From Bugula neritina (taxonomy: Eukaryota > Bryozoa > Gymnolaemata > Cheilostomatida > Bugulidae): DNA of 54,000 nt. The stretch's first letter is position 1; each line of letters opens with the position of its first letter. This document shows positions 42,246 to 51,135 of the stretch, piece by piece. A model generated the notes under the pieces. That model was not told the DNA's origin. It did no database searches and saw only the letters and a list, made by a program, of their open reading frames with translations. The position numbers and the translations under genes are program-made. The stretch is taken from the NCBI GenBank assembly GCA_964035545.1, contig CAXIUT010000103.1, positions 684,001-738,000 on the forward strand. The letters run 5' to 3'.

Positions 42246-43262
42246 TCATACAGCATTTCCAAAAAAAGTTCGATGTAAACAAACACTGGTAATTAATAAA
42301 CATTAAGGAACAAATGTTATTCAAAAGAAAAGCCATAATGGAATAGGCTAATTTTATCAAGTTTTGGGTTCTAAATAAGTGAAAAATAGCATTTGTTTCC
42401 CCAAAGTGCCTAAAAAGCTATTTATAGCAAATCTTGTGTTAAGTCAAAGATGTAAATCCCCAGTGTTTCATTTAACCTCATCTCCAAACATGACATATCT
42501 AAGGAACTGCTATGTCGCAAATCTCAAAAACTTTTTTTTTGTTTTCAATATCTGAGATAAATAAAACTGTGCAACTTGAACAGGTTGTTCATATAACGGT
42601 TGGTTGCAGTAATCCTGATACTCTTTGCCAAAATAGTGCTGTGACACACAATATTCTATTTGTAATTTTGAAACAATAAATTTGAATAATTAATTCAACG
42701 GATGTAAGTGATATATTACTTAATTAATCATTTCTGAACAGAGTTTTTCATTATTTTGTTGATTTATTTTTGGCAGTAATACAGTTTAAGTTAGATTGTT
42801 TACTGACAATCACCGAAGACTCTAGTTTTGTTACAATACACCAGTTGGTAGCTACAAGGTCACTGCAGTGCATATTGTAGGTGGCGCTGTTTTTCATACT
42901 TAGTTACATTTAAATGAAAATATATTTCAACCTGCAACACCTCTACAAACTAGATTGCTGTTATAGATTAATGCTGTGTGCCTGAGCATATATTTCCATA
43001 AAGGAAAAAAAATTAATCTCCTCGTAACAGACTACTGTCTTCCATTTCATCACCTTTTGGTCAGGTTACTTTGCATGTCTTACCGTTTTTATTACTTAGT
43101 AATTTATAATGTTTTCATAAAAAAATTACAGCATTGAAGGTCTGAAACTTTGGGTTGCAAAATATACAGTTTAGGAGCATTAAATCGACTGATAAATAAA
43201 TAACTTGAGCTTACAATTTAGCAACTACAGCTTGCTCCCCTCACTATTTCAAGTGAGCTCTG

Positions 43263-43281
43263 CCCCCCCCCCCCCCCCCCC
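43263..43281 (+). repeat. 19-nt poly-C tract
   Basis: This is an uninterrupted run of 19 C in otherwise AT-rich flank. Length is likely to be polymorphic and is hard to sequence exactly. Confidence 0.95.
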
Positions 43282-43499
43282 AGTTGACACTAGTAGCTTT
43301 GATCAACATGTTGGCAATACAACTTAAGTAGAATCTGTTACCACTTTGCTCTTTCCCCCACATATCTGAGCATCTTATTCGTTCACCATGCTATATGACC
43401 AACTATTTGGATTTAAGGATAAAATATAAAATAAACAAAATGTTGGTATCCACTCCTTCCCCCCAGTGTCATCAGACTAATCCCACATAATGATAGATA

Positions 43500-43585
43500 G
43501 AGCACCGCTAAGTAATTAAAATTAGTTTGTCAACTGTATTGGGACTAGCATGTAATATTTATTTGAAATTATTTATTTCATCATA
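43500..43585 (+). repeat. decayed copy of the satellite unit (unit positions about 35-106)
   Basis: The stretch aligns by eye, with few gaps, to unit positions about 35-106. CACC..GCT, ATTA, TGT.AACTGTATTGG.AC (AACTGTATTGG exactly at 43532-43542; unit 59-69), GC.ATG, ATATTT and ATCA occur in order and at nearly the same spacing. This is more convincing than the 41980-42245 relic. It indicates that the repeat family once extended beyond the present array edge. Confidence 0.55.
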
Positions 43586-45016
43586 ATAGGGCATAAAAGG
43601 TTAAAATTTTATCACGATGTAGCAAAGGTTCAGCAATGTTTGTTTGTTATGGCTTTGAATGTAAGTATAATGGAAAAGAGGTCACCCATTATTGACAGAT
43701 TTGTATAATGTTACACACCTTTCAACACTAGCCTCACACATCTAAATGATTATCTTGAAGATTAACAATCAAACTGAGGGAAAATACTTTATTCAAAGAT
43801 AAGGGAAACCACCATACAACATGTGAGGAAGTGTAAAACAACTAGTAAACAACAACAATGTGGTGGATACACTGGCCTATTTGTGTGTGTATTAATAATC
43901 ACTATGATTTATATCAAAGCAGTTGATATTTTTGGGCCCAGCTTAATCAACAAATATTATTTGTGATAAGGAGAGGTCAGATTTTTTTCAAACTGTGATT
44001 GTATTAATTTATCAGTTGAATTTGTGTTAGACAAAAGGGCACACATCCCTGTTTGTCATCGAAAATGAAGATGGAGTGTGTTTGCATTCCGTGTTCTAAG
44101 ATATTATGTTGGCATGAATAACCAGTCACTAACTATGGTGACAACAAGGTGGATGTTTAGTTAAGATTAAAATAGTTTTGCTCTGCTCTTTCACACCATA
44201 ACACCAGCACAATATAAACTGACATATTCTGTAAATAAGTTATTATTGTTAATTTCAATACCTAATAATATAAACTGGTTATGGTATTTGTAAGATTAAT
44301 ATTTCAAATTGGTACAAAATACATATGTACTTGGAAATAAGGAATTTGAAAATGCTGTATAAATGTAAAGTGTAAATGTGTAATTGTATTTCAAAGTGTT
44401 TTTTAGCAAGAATGCATGAGCACCTAAATGGCAGGTCTAACAAACAATAAGTAGAAAAAAGTGACTTGTATATGTACAAGTTTACAATATAAAATATAAT
44501 TTGTATGTGTAATATAGACTTTTTTTTATAAAACTCTAAAAATAATATGGGACTTTCAACTGATGACGATAGTTGAAATAAACACTGCAAAGTCATGCCA
44601 TAGTGTGTGATATAATTTACAGGCTGCTTTGAAAAGGAAAATCATGTAATGCTTATTGTTACTGCAACAATAGGTTTCACGTAATGTGTTAACCCCGGAT
44701 TATGTGTCAAATAAAATACATTAGAAAGTATTCGTAAACATTTTTATTTGTACACATATTTACTGAAGCCATGAGCTGCATGTTTTTCTGTATTATAGCT
44801 CTTAGATATACAAGTGACATATTTTATTCATACCGACAAATTTTATTACGAAAACAGATCAAGAGCTTGCACGAGAAAGGACTTCATAGAAAATGGACTC
44901 ACCATATTTTGTAAACTTTTTATCATAACCATCAATTGACTGATGAACAGTTTTGATGTTAGAGTAACAAATAAGCAATTATAAAAGTGTTTCTTCTTTC
45001 CTCAAGACTGTGTAAA

Positions 45017-45020
45017 ATAT
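45017..45020. other. 4-bp target site duplication, left copy (ATAT)
   Basis: ATAT immediately precedes the 5' LTR and is repeated directly after the 3' LTR. It is low in complexity but of the length expected for gypsy integrases. Confidence 0.75.
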
Positions 45021-45328
45021 TGTGGTGGCTCGTGGAGCTACCAGCAGCACAGTATACAGGGTCGCGTAATTGACCCGGAACAATTGATAGCCAATTAGCG
45101 GTTTTGATAGTTAGCAGCAGTATTAGTTTTCCCGCTGTTAGTTAGTCGAAGTTAGAGTGCTGAATAGTCTAGATGTGTGGATTGTCAAATGTATTTGTAT
45201 TGTTTTGTAATGTGTTATTGTGTTTGAAATATATATACTCGTTCACTCGACTTATCCTGGTGCAGTTCTATAGTAAGTAATTAGACTCTCTGGATAGCCT
45301 ATCAACCCTAATTCTGAAAATCATAACA
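45021..45328 (+). repeat. 5' LTR, 308 bp
   Basis: Starts TGTGGTGGCTCG and ends AATCATAACA. It differs from the 3' LTR at three sites, all transitions (C/T in cccggaa-aattg, G/A in tatta-tttt, T/C in ttgta-tgttt), i.e. about 99% identity. A TATATATA box at 45230-45237 and an initiator-like TGCAGTTC around 45261-45268 suggest the U3/R border. No AATAAA is visible. An imperfect inverted repeat (TGGTGGCTC / GAGCTACCA) lies at its very start. Confidence 0.95.
45230..45268 (+). promoter_or_regulatory. candidate core promoter in the 5' LTR (TATA box and initiator-like site)
   Basis: TATATATA starts at 45230, and an initiator-like CAGTT lies about 33 nt downstream (A at 45264), a normal TATA-to-start distance. 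Both are repeated in the 3' LTR. This is motif evidence only. Confidence 0.4.
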
Positions 45329-45329
45329 G

Positions 45330-45347
45330 TGGTGGCAGCGGTGGGAT
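45330..45347 (+). other. primer binding site, 18 nt, complementary to the tRNA-Leu 3' end
   Basis: TGGTGGCAGCGGTGGGAT begins two bases after the 5' LTR. Its reverse complement is ATCCCACCGCTGCCA followed by the CCA tail, which is the 3' end of animal tRNA-Leu of the AAG/TAG type as I recall it. The match ends after 18 nt, the usual PBS length. It primes minus-strand DNA synthesis. Confidence 0.85.
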
Positions 45348-45359
45348 AGTGCATCCAAG

Positions 45360-46313
45360 ATGGAGACTGAAAATGCTGGAACGCAACCACCGGCAGTAGA
45401 AGGTGAGCGTAGAGACAATGCTGTAGAGACAATGCCTGTTAACCATGTAGTAGAAGAGCGAAGGGTTCCGCGAGAACTAATTGAAGACCGCTACCGGTTA
45501 AAGGCGCCCACCTTCACGGGCGAAGAGGAGGTGGAGCAGTTCATCCAAGAGTTTAGCGACGTAATGGACGTCGCCCAGTGGCCCCCTAGGGTGGCCCTGC
45601 TGAAGCTTAGAATGGCATTGATGGACAAAGCCAAGCCTTATGGGCTGGGCGTAGACATTGATAATATCTTTGCTTCTCTGCGGGCCCGCTTCGGCCTCTC
45701 TGCTACAGATGCCCGGGCCCGATTGCAGAGGTTGCGGCGTGATCCCCGCACCCCGCTGCGGGAACATGCCGCCGCGGTTATGAAGCTGGCACAGATCGCA
45801 TACAGCGACTTGCCCCCAGTCAACCGCGTAAGGTATACCCTCGACGCTTTCATAGCATCTGTCGACAATCTGGGTCTCCACCACCAATTTCTAGCTAGGG
45901 GAGTCACCACCGTTGAAGACGCTCTGACAGAGGGGGAAGCTTACCTCCTAGCAAATCAAATGCATAAAAGTCGCCGGAGCTCCCGTCAAGTGGAGGTAGA
46001 CCGCGCGGACACGGCAGCGGGATGAGAGGAGGAAACCTCCGCCGCGGCTGCCGTGGCTCAGTTAGCGACAGCATCGAAAGTCACTCAACTGACAGACATG
46101 CTGGCTAAACTGATAGCAACACTGACACCACAAACCCCTGTAGGCACCGCCGCTGAGCCCGTACGGCCACCGGCGCTGCCACCGGGAGAAACGGTCGGTT
46201 TTTACTGGGAATGCGGAAATCAAGGACATTTTCGCAGGTACTGTCCCTTCCTAATTGCAAGGTTAAACTACCGCGGCCCGCAGATGTTCCCACCTCCTGC
46301 GGGCCGACGATGA
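45360..46313 (+). CDS. gag: gag (capsid/nucleocapsid), interrupted by an in-frame TGA
   Basis: The ATG at 45360 lies in good context (A at -3, G at +4), 31 nt after the LTR. The first 221 codons encode a retrotransposon Gag capsid-type protein (YRLKAPTFTGEEEVEQFIQE, then helical segments to about residue 200). A TGA at 46023-46025 stops it. The same frame stays open afterwards to 46313 and carries the nucleocapsid knuckle C-G-x2-GH-x4-C near 46215. The first zinc-binding Cys of the C-x2-C-x4-H-x4-C motif is Tyr (TAC at 46203-46205). Both changes look like G:C to A:T decay. Gag normally forms the virus-like particle and binds RNA; this copy would make only the capsid part. Codons 1-14 also serve as the presumed first coding exon of the third ORF. 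Confidence 0.88.
45403..45408 (+). promoter_or_regulatory. predicted 5' splice site within gag (GTGAGC)
   Basis: AAG|GTGAGC has the exon end at 45402 and GT at 45403-45404, five of six intron positions matching GTRAGT. It lies 43 nt after the gag ATG, so the exon ends in phase 1. It pairs in phase with the acceptor at 51134-51135 upstream of the third ORF. Use in vivo is inferred. Confidence 0.55.
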
Positions 46314-47140
46314 AACCTCCAGGGAAGAAGAAACGCAGGTCACCCAGACGGGCACCGCGTACTGGCAACCAACAGTGGCAACAGCCACGACGGACCAGCA
46401 AGGGGCTCCGCCCCGCCGCTACCTATTCCATGTCCCTCCACAATCGATTCGAAAGGCTACCAGCCCAAGAATCTGGATGGGAGCCAACAAAGGTAGCCGG
46501 AAATCTAGCCTCAGCACCTCCGAGGCCCACTTACCACCATCCCAAGAGACCTCCTTCACGACCCAAAGCGAGGGAGGTACTCCCTGCGAGAGTAAGGCCT
46601 GAAGAGAGAGTTCAGGTGCAGCCCCATGGGAACAGCTATTTCTTGCCCGGTAAACTGGAAGGCAAAGCTGTTACTTTCCTCATTGATTCGGGCTGTACCA
46701 CGAACCTCTTAAGCCGCCAACTCTTCGACACCCTCAGTGCTAGGGTCAGGGGCGAGATGGAACCATACGAGGGGGAGTATGGCACCCTGGCTGACGGGTC
46801 GTGCCTTCCCTTCTATGGTATAATTGAGCTGACGGGACGAGTACGTGATCAAACGATCCAAGAGACGTTCATCGTCAGTCAGCTCAAGGAGGACGCTATC
46901 CTCGGGATGCCATTCTTAAAACGGCACGGATGTCACATCGATTTTAGTAAATCTGCGATGGTGATGTCCGGGCGAGAACTCGCCTGCGTCGACAAATTCG
47001 GCCGCCCTTTAGTGGGAGGTGTGCAGGTGGTACGTAACCGTACCATACCAGGCCGCTCCCGGGCTACCATTCACTGCAGGGTGAACAATAGCCGGATCTC
47101 CGGACTCGGGGTAGTTGAATCCAACTTGCCAGCAGTCTGA
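46211..47140 (+). CDS. pol: pol N-terminal part: aspartic protease
   Basis: Lies in the -1 frame relative to gag (open from 46157), overlapping the end of gag by about 157 nt. Numbered from the ATG at 46211, a basic, proline-rich linker (residues 1-140) leads to a retropepsin-like domain with the catalytic DSG (residues 159-161) in FLIDSGCTTNLL and the second motif AILGMPFL (ILG at 230-232). It cleaves the Gag-Pol precursor. It ends in a TGA at 47138-47140 just where the downstream pol frame begins (open from 47119). This region is normally continuous with RT, so a small indel between about 47110 and 47140 has probably broken pol. I see no canonical slippery heptamer in the gag-pol overlap, so programmed -1 frameshifting is possible but unproven. 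Confidence 0.85.
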   Translation: MRKSRTFSQVLSLPNCKVKLPRPADVPTSCGPTMKPPGKKKRRSPRRAPRTGNQQWQQPRRTSKGLRPAATYSMSLHNRFERLPAQESGWEPTKVAGNLASAPPRPTYHHPKRPPSRPKAREVLPARVRPEERVQVQPHGNSYFLPGKLEGKAVTFLIDSGCTTNLLSRQLFDTLSARVRGEMEPYEGEYGTLADGSCLPFYGIIELTGRVRDQTIQETFIVSQLKEDAILGMPFLKRHGCHIDFSKSAMVMSGRELACVDKFGRPLVGGVQVVRNRTIPGRSRATIHCRVNNSRISGLGVVESNLPAV

Positions 47141-47169
47141 ATCAGCTGACTGAGCAAGGGGAGATCTTA

Positions 47170-49362
47170 GTGCAGTGCGTCAACCCATTTACCGAGTCTG
47201 TCAAGCTTCCGGCTGGGTCTATGCTGGGCCGTTTTCACTCTGTTCAGGAGGAAGACGTGGGCCCGTCGCTGGGTGATGCGACGGAGGCATTCCCTCGGTG
47301 CCCCACTCAAGGGCGAGGGACAATCCCAGCACATCTCCGGGAGTTGTATGACACAGCCTGTGGCGGCTGCGCGAGTAACAAAGAACGCCAGGCTATGGCG
47401 AAGTTACTACGCGACTACGGTGATGTGTTCAGCAGCAGAGATCATGACGTGGGGCTGACTGGAGTTGTCAGACACGAAATACCGCTGACTGCAGGGACAG
47501 TCCCTGTCCGGCAACCCACACGTAGGCTGGGGCCGGAAAAAGAGAAGGTGGTTAGCCGACAAGTACGGGATCTTCTGGACCGAAGACTGATAGAGCCCGC
47601 CCATAGTGCGTGGAGCTCGCCGGTCGTACTGGTCCGGAAGAAAGACGGCAGTTGGCGGTTCTGTGTGGATTACCGCAAGCTCAATAGCGTAACCATACAA
47701 GACGCCTACCCTCTCCCTCGTATCGACGAGTCATTGGATGCCCTAGCCGGCAGCAAGTACTTCAGTATGTTAGACTTGCTGAGTGGCTACTGGCAAGTTC
47801 CTCTGAGTCCCGATGCCCAGGAGAAAGCGGCGTTTATCACACGGGACGGTTTGTGGAAGTGGAAGGTGTTGCCTTTCGGGTTAACCTCCGCCCCAGCCAC
47901 CTTCCAGAAGCTGATGGAGCAAGTCCTTAGCGAGCTCCATTGGAAGACACTGCTGGTCTACCTCGATGATGTCATCGTGATCTCCCCAGACTTCGAGACG
48001 CATGTCAGTCGTCTACAGGAGGTCTTCGAGAGACTCCGAGGTGCCGGTCTTAAGCTCAAACCTTCCAAGTGCGCTCTATTGCACCCGGAGGTCAAGTACC
48101 TGGGGCACGTTGTCGGTCGAAACGGCGTGGCAACGGATCCCGAAAAGGTACGGGCGATAAAAGACTGGGTCACCCCCCAAGACTTGACCGGAGTCCGGGT
48201 TTTCTTGGGGCTGGTAGGGTATTACAGGCAATACATACCGGACTTTGCGGGCATAGCACAGCCGTTAAACCGGCTCACCGCAAAGGGAGTGACGTGGCAG
48301 TGGACCCCAGTCAAACAAGGAGCGTTCGACCGCCTCAAGGGCTGCCTGCTAACGGCGCCCATCTTGGCCTACCCAGACCCCACTCTGGAGTACATCCTCG
48401 ACACGGACGCCAGTGACCGAAATGTTGGCGCTGTGCTGTCTCAAGTGCAGGAAGGCCGAGAGGTAGTAGTAGCCTACTACAGCAAGTCTCTCTCACCCGC
48501 TGAACAAAATTACTGCACTACCCGCAAGGAGCTGCTGGCAGTAATCAAGTCAGTGAAGCACTTCAGACCATACTTATATGGCAGGAAGTTCCGGCTGCGT
48601 ACGGATCATGCCTCGCTGATCTGGTTGTGCAAGAGAGCAGAGCCCTCTAGTCAGGTCGCCCGGTGGCTCGAAATCCTAGCTGAATTCTCGTACCGGATCG
48701 AACATCGACCGGGCAAGAGACACAGCAATGCGGATGGTTTGAGCCGCCGACCTGATGGAGGTTGCAAACAGTGTCTCAACATCGAGAGGAGGGACGGAGG
48801 TCCCCCGCGATGCGAGTTGGAGACATTGGTTCACCACGGAGCACCGTTTGACTGGGACCAGGGTCAACTCAGGCAAGAGGTTGACGAGTCCCCGGAGGTT
48901 GTACAGAACCTCCGCGCCAATCCTGTACTGGCCAATAATGTCCAGGAGCTGAAGAAGCTCCAAGAGGAGTTGCCTGGGGTAGTGGCAGACATATATCAGG
49001 CCAAAAATGACGGGCGACGACCCAGCGAGGAACGCATACGACAGGGATGCGCCGAGTTCCGGCTACTCTGCCAGCGTTGGGACTCGCTGAGGATCGGGCA
49101 GGATGGTCTATTGACTATCTCTCTAGCTGCCAACGGCAGACACCCGGAGAGGAAAAGGGTGGTCTGCCCCAGTGCCATACGCCGTGAGTTAACCTGGGAC
49201 ACTCACAAACAGGCCCACGCAGGGGTCAAGAGAGTGATCTCCAAATTGCAACTCCGGTGGTGTTGGCCCAAAATGGGGCGGGATGTCCGGCTCAGAGTAA
49301 AGCAGTGCGAAATCTGCCAGGCCAGCAAGCATGGCCGTCTCCCTGGTGAAGCGGGACGGTGA
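47170..49362 (+). CDS. pol: pol central part: reverse transcriptase, RNase H and integrase zinc-binding domain
   Basis: A 730-codon frame, open from 47119; its first codon as numbered here is GTG, so it has no start of its own and belongs to the polyprotein. The RT domain covers about residues 100-330, with catalytic Asp202 (SMLDLLSGYWQV) and the YLDDV motif at 264-268. RNase H covers about 400-525, with D411/D413 (DTDAS), E454, D479 (RTDHASL) and D522 (NADGLS). The integrase N-terminal zinc finger is H679-x3-H683-x29-C713-x2-C716. All these catalytic and zinc-binding residues are intact. It converts genomic RNA to DNA in the particle. The TGA at 49360-49362 falls between the zinc finger and the integrase core. 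The frame resumes in register for about 14 codons beyond it, so it is a nonsense mutation. Confidence 0.93.
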   Translation: MQCVNPFTESVKLPAGSMLGRFHSVQEEDVGPSLGDATEAFPRCPTQGRGTIPAHLRELYDTACGGCASNKERQAMAKLLRDYGDVFSSRDHDVGLTGVVRHEIPLTAGTVPVRQPTRRLGPEKEKVVSRQVRDLLDRRLIEPAHSAWSSPVVLVRKKDGSWRFCVDYRKLNSVTIQDAYPLPRIDESLDALAGSKYFSMLDLLSGYWQVPLSPDAQEKAAFITRDGLWKWKVLPFGLTSAPATFQKLMEQVLSELHWKTLLVYLDDVIVISPDFETHVSRLQEVFERLRGAGLKLKPSKCALLHPEVKYLGHVVGRNGVATDPEKVRAIKDWVTPQDLTGVRVFLGLVGYYRQYIPDFAGIAQPLNRLTAKGVTWQWTPVKQGAFDRLKGCLLTAPILAYPDPTLEYILDTDASDRNVGAVLSQVQEGREVVVAYYSKSLSPAEQNYCTTRKELLAVIKSVKHFRPYLYGRKFRLRTDHASLIWLCKRAEPSSQVARWLEILAEFSYRIEHRPGKRHSNADGLSRRPDGGCKQCLNIERRDGGPPRCELETLVHHGAPFDWDQGQLRQEVDESPEVVQNLRANPVLANNVQELKKLQEELPGVVADIYQAKNDGRRPSEERIRQGCAEFRLLCQRWDSLRIGQDGLLTISLAANGRHPERKRVVCPSAIRRELTWDTHKQAHAGVKRVISKLQLRWCWPKMGRDVRLRVKQCEICQASKHGRLPGEAGR

Positions 49363-49642
49363 AGGCTATATGCTGGCAGGCCGTGGCAAGTGGTAGCTGT
49401 TGACCTGGTCGACTGTTGACCTGTTGACCCTGACCCCCAGAGGCAATAGTTGGATCTTAGTATTAACCGACCACTTCACTAGGTGGGCGGATGCTCTGGC
49501 CATCCCAGACGCGTCAGCCCCAACAGTGGCCAGGGTACTGGACCAACATGTATTCTGTTATTTCGGTCTCCCCGAACAGATACACTCTGATCAAAGCGCT
49601 CAATTCCAGTCTCAACTGATGAGCGACCTTTGCCGCCTCTAG
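49363..49642 (+). pseudogene. pol: pol, integrase catalytic core, first half (frame change and stop)
   Basis: The first catalytic Asp of the D,D35E triad is at 49402-49404 (VVAVDL, same frame as RT). The reading then hits TGA at 49417-49419 within a locally repeated GTTGACCTG / GTTGACC stretch (49399-49430). The core continues in the next frame from about 49400 with TLTPRGNSWILVLTDHFTRW and the second catalytic Asp at 49589-49591 (IHSDQSAQF). A TAG at 49640-49642 then interrupts that frame, which stays in register beyond it. Net effect: no complete integrase core from this copy. Confidence 0.85.
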
Positions 49643-50326
49643 GGAGTAAATCAGAGCAGGACCACCCCCTATCACCCACAAGGTAATTGGGTGGTGGAGC
49701 GCAACAACCGGATGCTAGGTGATGCGCTCCGGAGTCTCCTCCTTGGATGCAGTCAAGAGGAATGGGACACGGTGTTGCCGCAGGTCATGCGTGCATACCG
49801 TAGCACCCCACACACCAGTACTGGTGAGACCCCAAACCTCTTGATGCTCGGGAGAGAGACCCGCGTACCTGACCATCTCACCTACCACGTTCCAGAGCTA
49901 GACAACTCAATTCACGAGTATGCCAGTGAACTAGTGGAACGGATGAAGGCCGCACACGATATACTGCGCGAACTGCAGTGGAAGGTGCGACACGAAGATT
50001 CCGAGGAACCACCCCTCTACCAAACAGGGGATAAGGTGTGGATGGTCAATTGCCGTAGGCGTCGCGGACAGGCGGCTAAGTTACAGCCTAAGTTCGTGGG
50101 ACCCTACGTGATCGTCGAGGCTATGCCCAACCATACGTACGAGATTGAGCGCTCAGGACAAGTGTCTATCCAGAATGAGTCTCGCTTGAAGCCGTATTGG
50201 GCTAGCCCCGACGCAGTGGGAGAAGCCCGCCGTTGTTGGAGCCCAGGAGGCAGACAACAACGCGCGGGCGACGGCGGCATGGACCTGAATATGAAGTGGT
50301 CATACTGCGGGAGGAAAACTTGGTGA
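49643..50326 (+). pseudogene. pol: pol, integrase core second half and GPY/F module
   Basis: Same frame as the preceding fragment, after the TAG. The catalytic Glu is at 49697-49699 (VVERNNRML), exactly 35 codons after the second Asp, counting the stop. YHPQGN precedes it, as in gypsy integrases. The GPY/F module, LQPKFVGPYVIVEAM, follows about 130 residues after the Glu, then SRLKPYW. The last part of this frame (from about 50215, low-complexity) probably lies past another frame change, because the matching basic tail is found in the overlapping frame. Confidence 0.85.
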
Positions 50327-50541
50327 GAGAAGAGCGACAGCTTTTGCCAACAGAAGCGTGTCCGCCGCCACCAAGTCTAATTCCATCACTTCCAGAAACC
50401 GAGCCGGCTCCGGAAGTGCAAACCCCCACGGAGGGAGGGGCTCCATCTGGAGAACAAGAAGAAGTGACTGCCAACGGTGAAGTAGAGACGCCATTAGAGG
50501 CCCCTGCTAACAAACCGGCGAGCGTGTCACCCCCCCCCTAG
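50233..50541 (+). pseudogene. pol: probable C-terminal tail of pol in a shifted frame
   Basis: 102 codons, with no ATG at the start (TTG). It begins with a basic stretch (EPRRQTTTRGRRRHGP) of the kind that ends many gypsy pol proteins, then an acidic, proline-rich tail. It overlaps the end of the integrase frame by 94 nt in a different frame, best explained by an indel near 50215-50235. It could instead be an unconstrained open stretch. Confidence 0.5.
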
Positions 50542-51101
50542 AAAGGGGACAGCGTACGAGGCAACCCCCCGCATACTTGAAGGACTTCATATGCGACTGC
50601 GTTAAAAGCGGCACGTATGAAAGTCTAGGGGAAAACCGTACGAGAAAAATATCGAGCAAATGTGGGAGTTGTCAACACCACGGAAATATCAACTTTTGTA
50701 TCGGCGGAAATAGAAACAAAATTCATCCGCCGGGTGCACCAAGTCTTAATCACGCACCCCAACCACGTTGCTCGATCCCATACGCTGATGTAGTCAAGAG
50801 TAGACGTGTTTCTAAGCAGTAGTTCAAACCATTTCACAAATTCAGTATGTCTTACGACAACAGATCGTGGGGTGAGTTAACTATATCTTAATATGAAACT
50901 AGATTGCATCGCTCAGCTCCGACTCACTGAGTCAAACGAGCTGGAGATAGGTTAGTGAACTACCGTAGTAAGAACTCAGTTTGACTTAGAGATTTTATAA
51001 TCTCATTGCAATACGTGTTCTATCTGACTATTCACTACCATAAATCTCTACGAGGTAACTGAGAGAGTAGTTGCCAGGCTGTTCAAGCTGACAACACGGC
51101 A
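50542..51101 (+). other. retrotransposon spacer between pol and the third ORF
   Basis: No convincing gene. An 81-codon open stretch (50577-50822) begins at TTG and has no recognisable domain, apart from a few Cys/His without zinc-finger spacing. If the predicted splice is used, this whole region is intron of the subgenomic mRNA. Confidence 0.6.
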
Positions 51102-51109
51102 GTGTACTA

Positions 51110-51135
51110 TACTAACACTGTTGAAACTTTTTCAG
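51110..51135 (+). promoter_or_regulatory. predicted branch point (TACTAAC) and 3' splice site (tttttcag) of the third ORF
   Basis: A perfect TACTAAC at 51110-51116, with branch A at 51115, lies 20 nt upstream of the AG at 51134-51135, which is preceded by ctttttc. The exon would start at 51136, in phase 1 with the third ORF. The ORF frame is open upstream only to 51063 and contains no ATG before 51303, which supports a spliced start. Confidence 0.6.

Larger units (their letters stand above)
41899..45020. other. AT-rich intergenic flank, no genes seen
   Basis: All frames are short. The longest, 44279-44596 on the minus strand (105 codons), has a biased Ile/Leu/Tyr/Phe/Lys composition of the kind AT-rich DNA yields by chance. 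Two stretches resemble decayed satellite units (listed separately). A 19-nt run of C lies at 43263-43281 and a short AT-rich tandem repeat at 42166-42225. No tRNA, rRNA or promoter was recognised. Confidence 0.6.

Noticed and set aside
44279-44596. 105-codon minus-strand frame
   Set aside because: Very AT-rich, dominated by Ile, Leu, Tyr, Phe and Lys, no domain or splice context; typical chance frame.
45498-45910. Minus-strand frames of 90-129 codons within gag, and similar ones in pol
   Set aside because: Shadow frames opposite G+C-rich coding sequence; no motifs.
50577-50822. 81-codon frame between pol and the third ORF
   Set aside because: Begins at TTG, Cys/His spacing matches no finger, and it lies in the predicted intron of the subgenomic mRNA.
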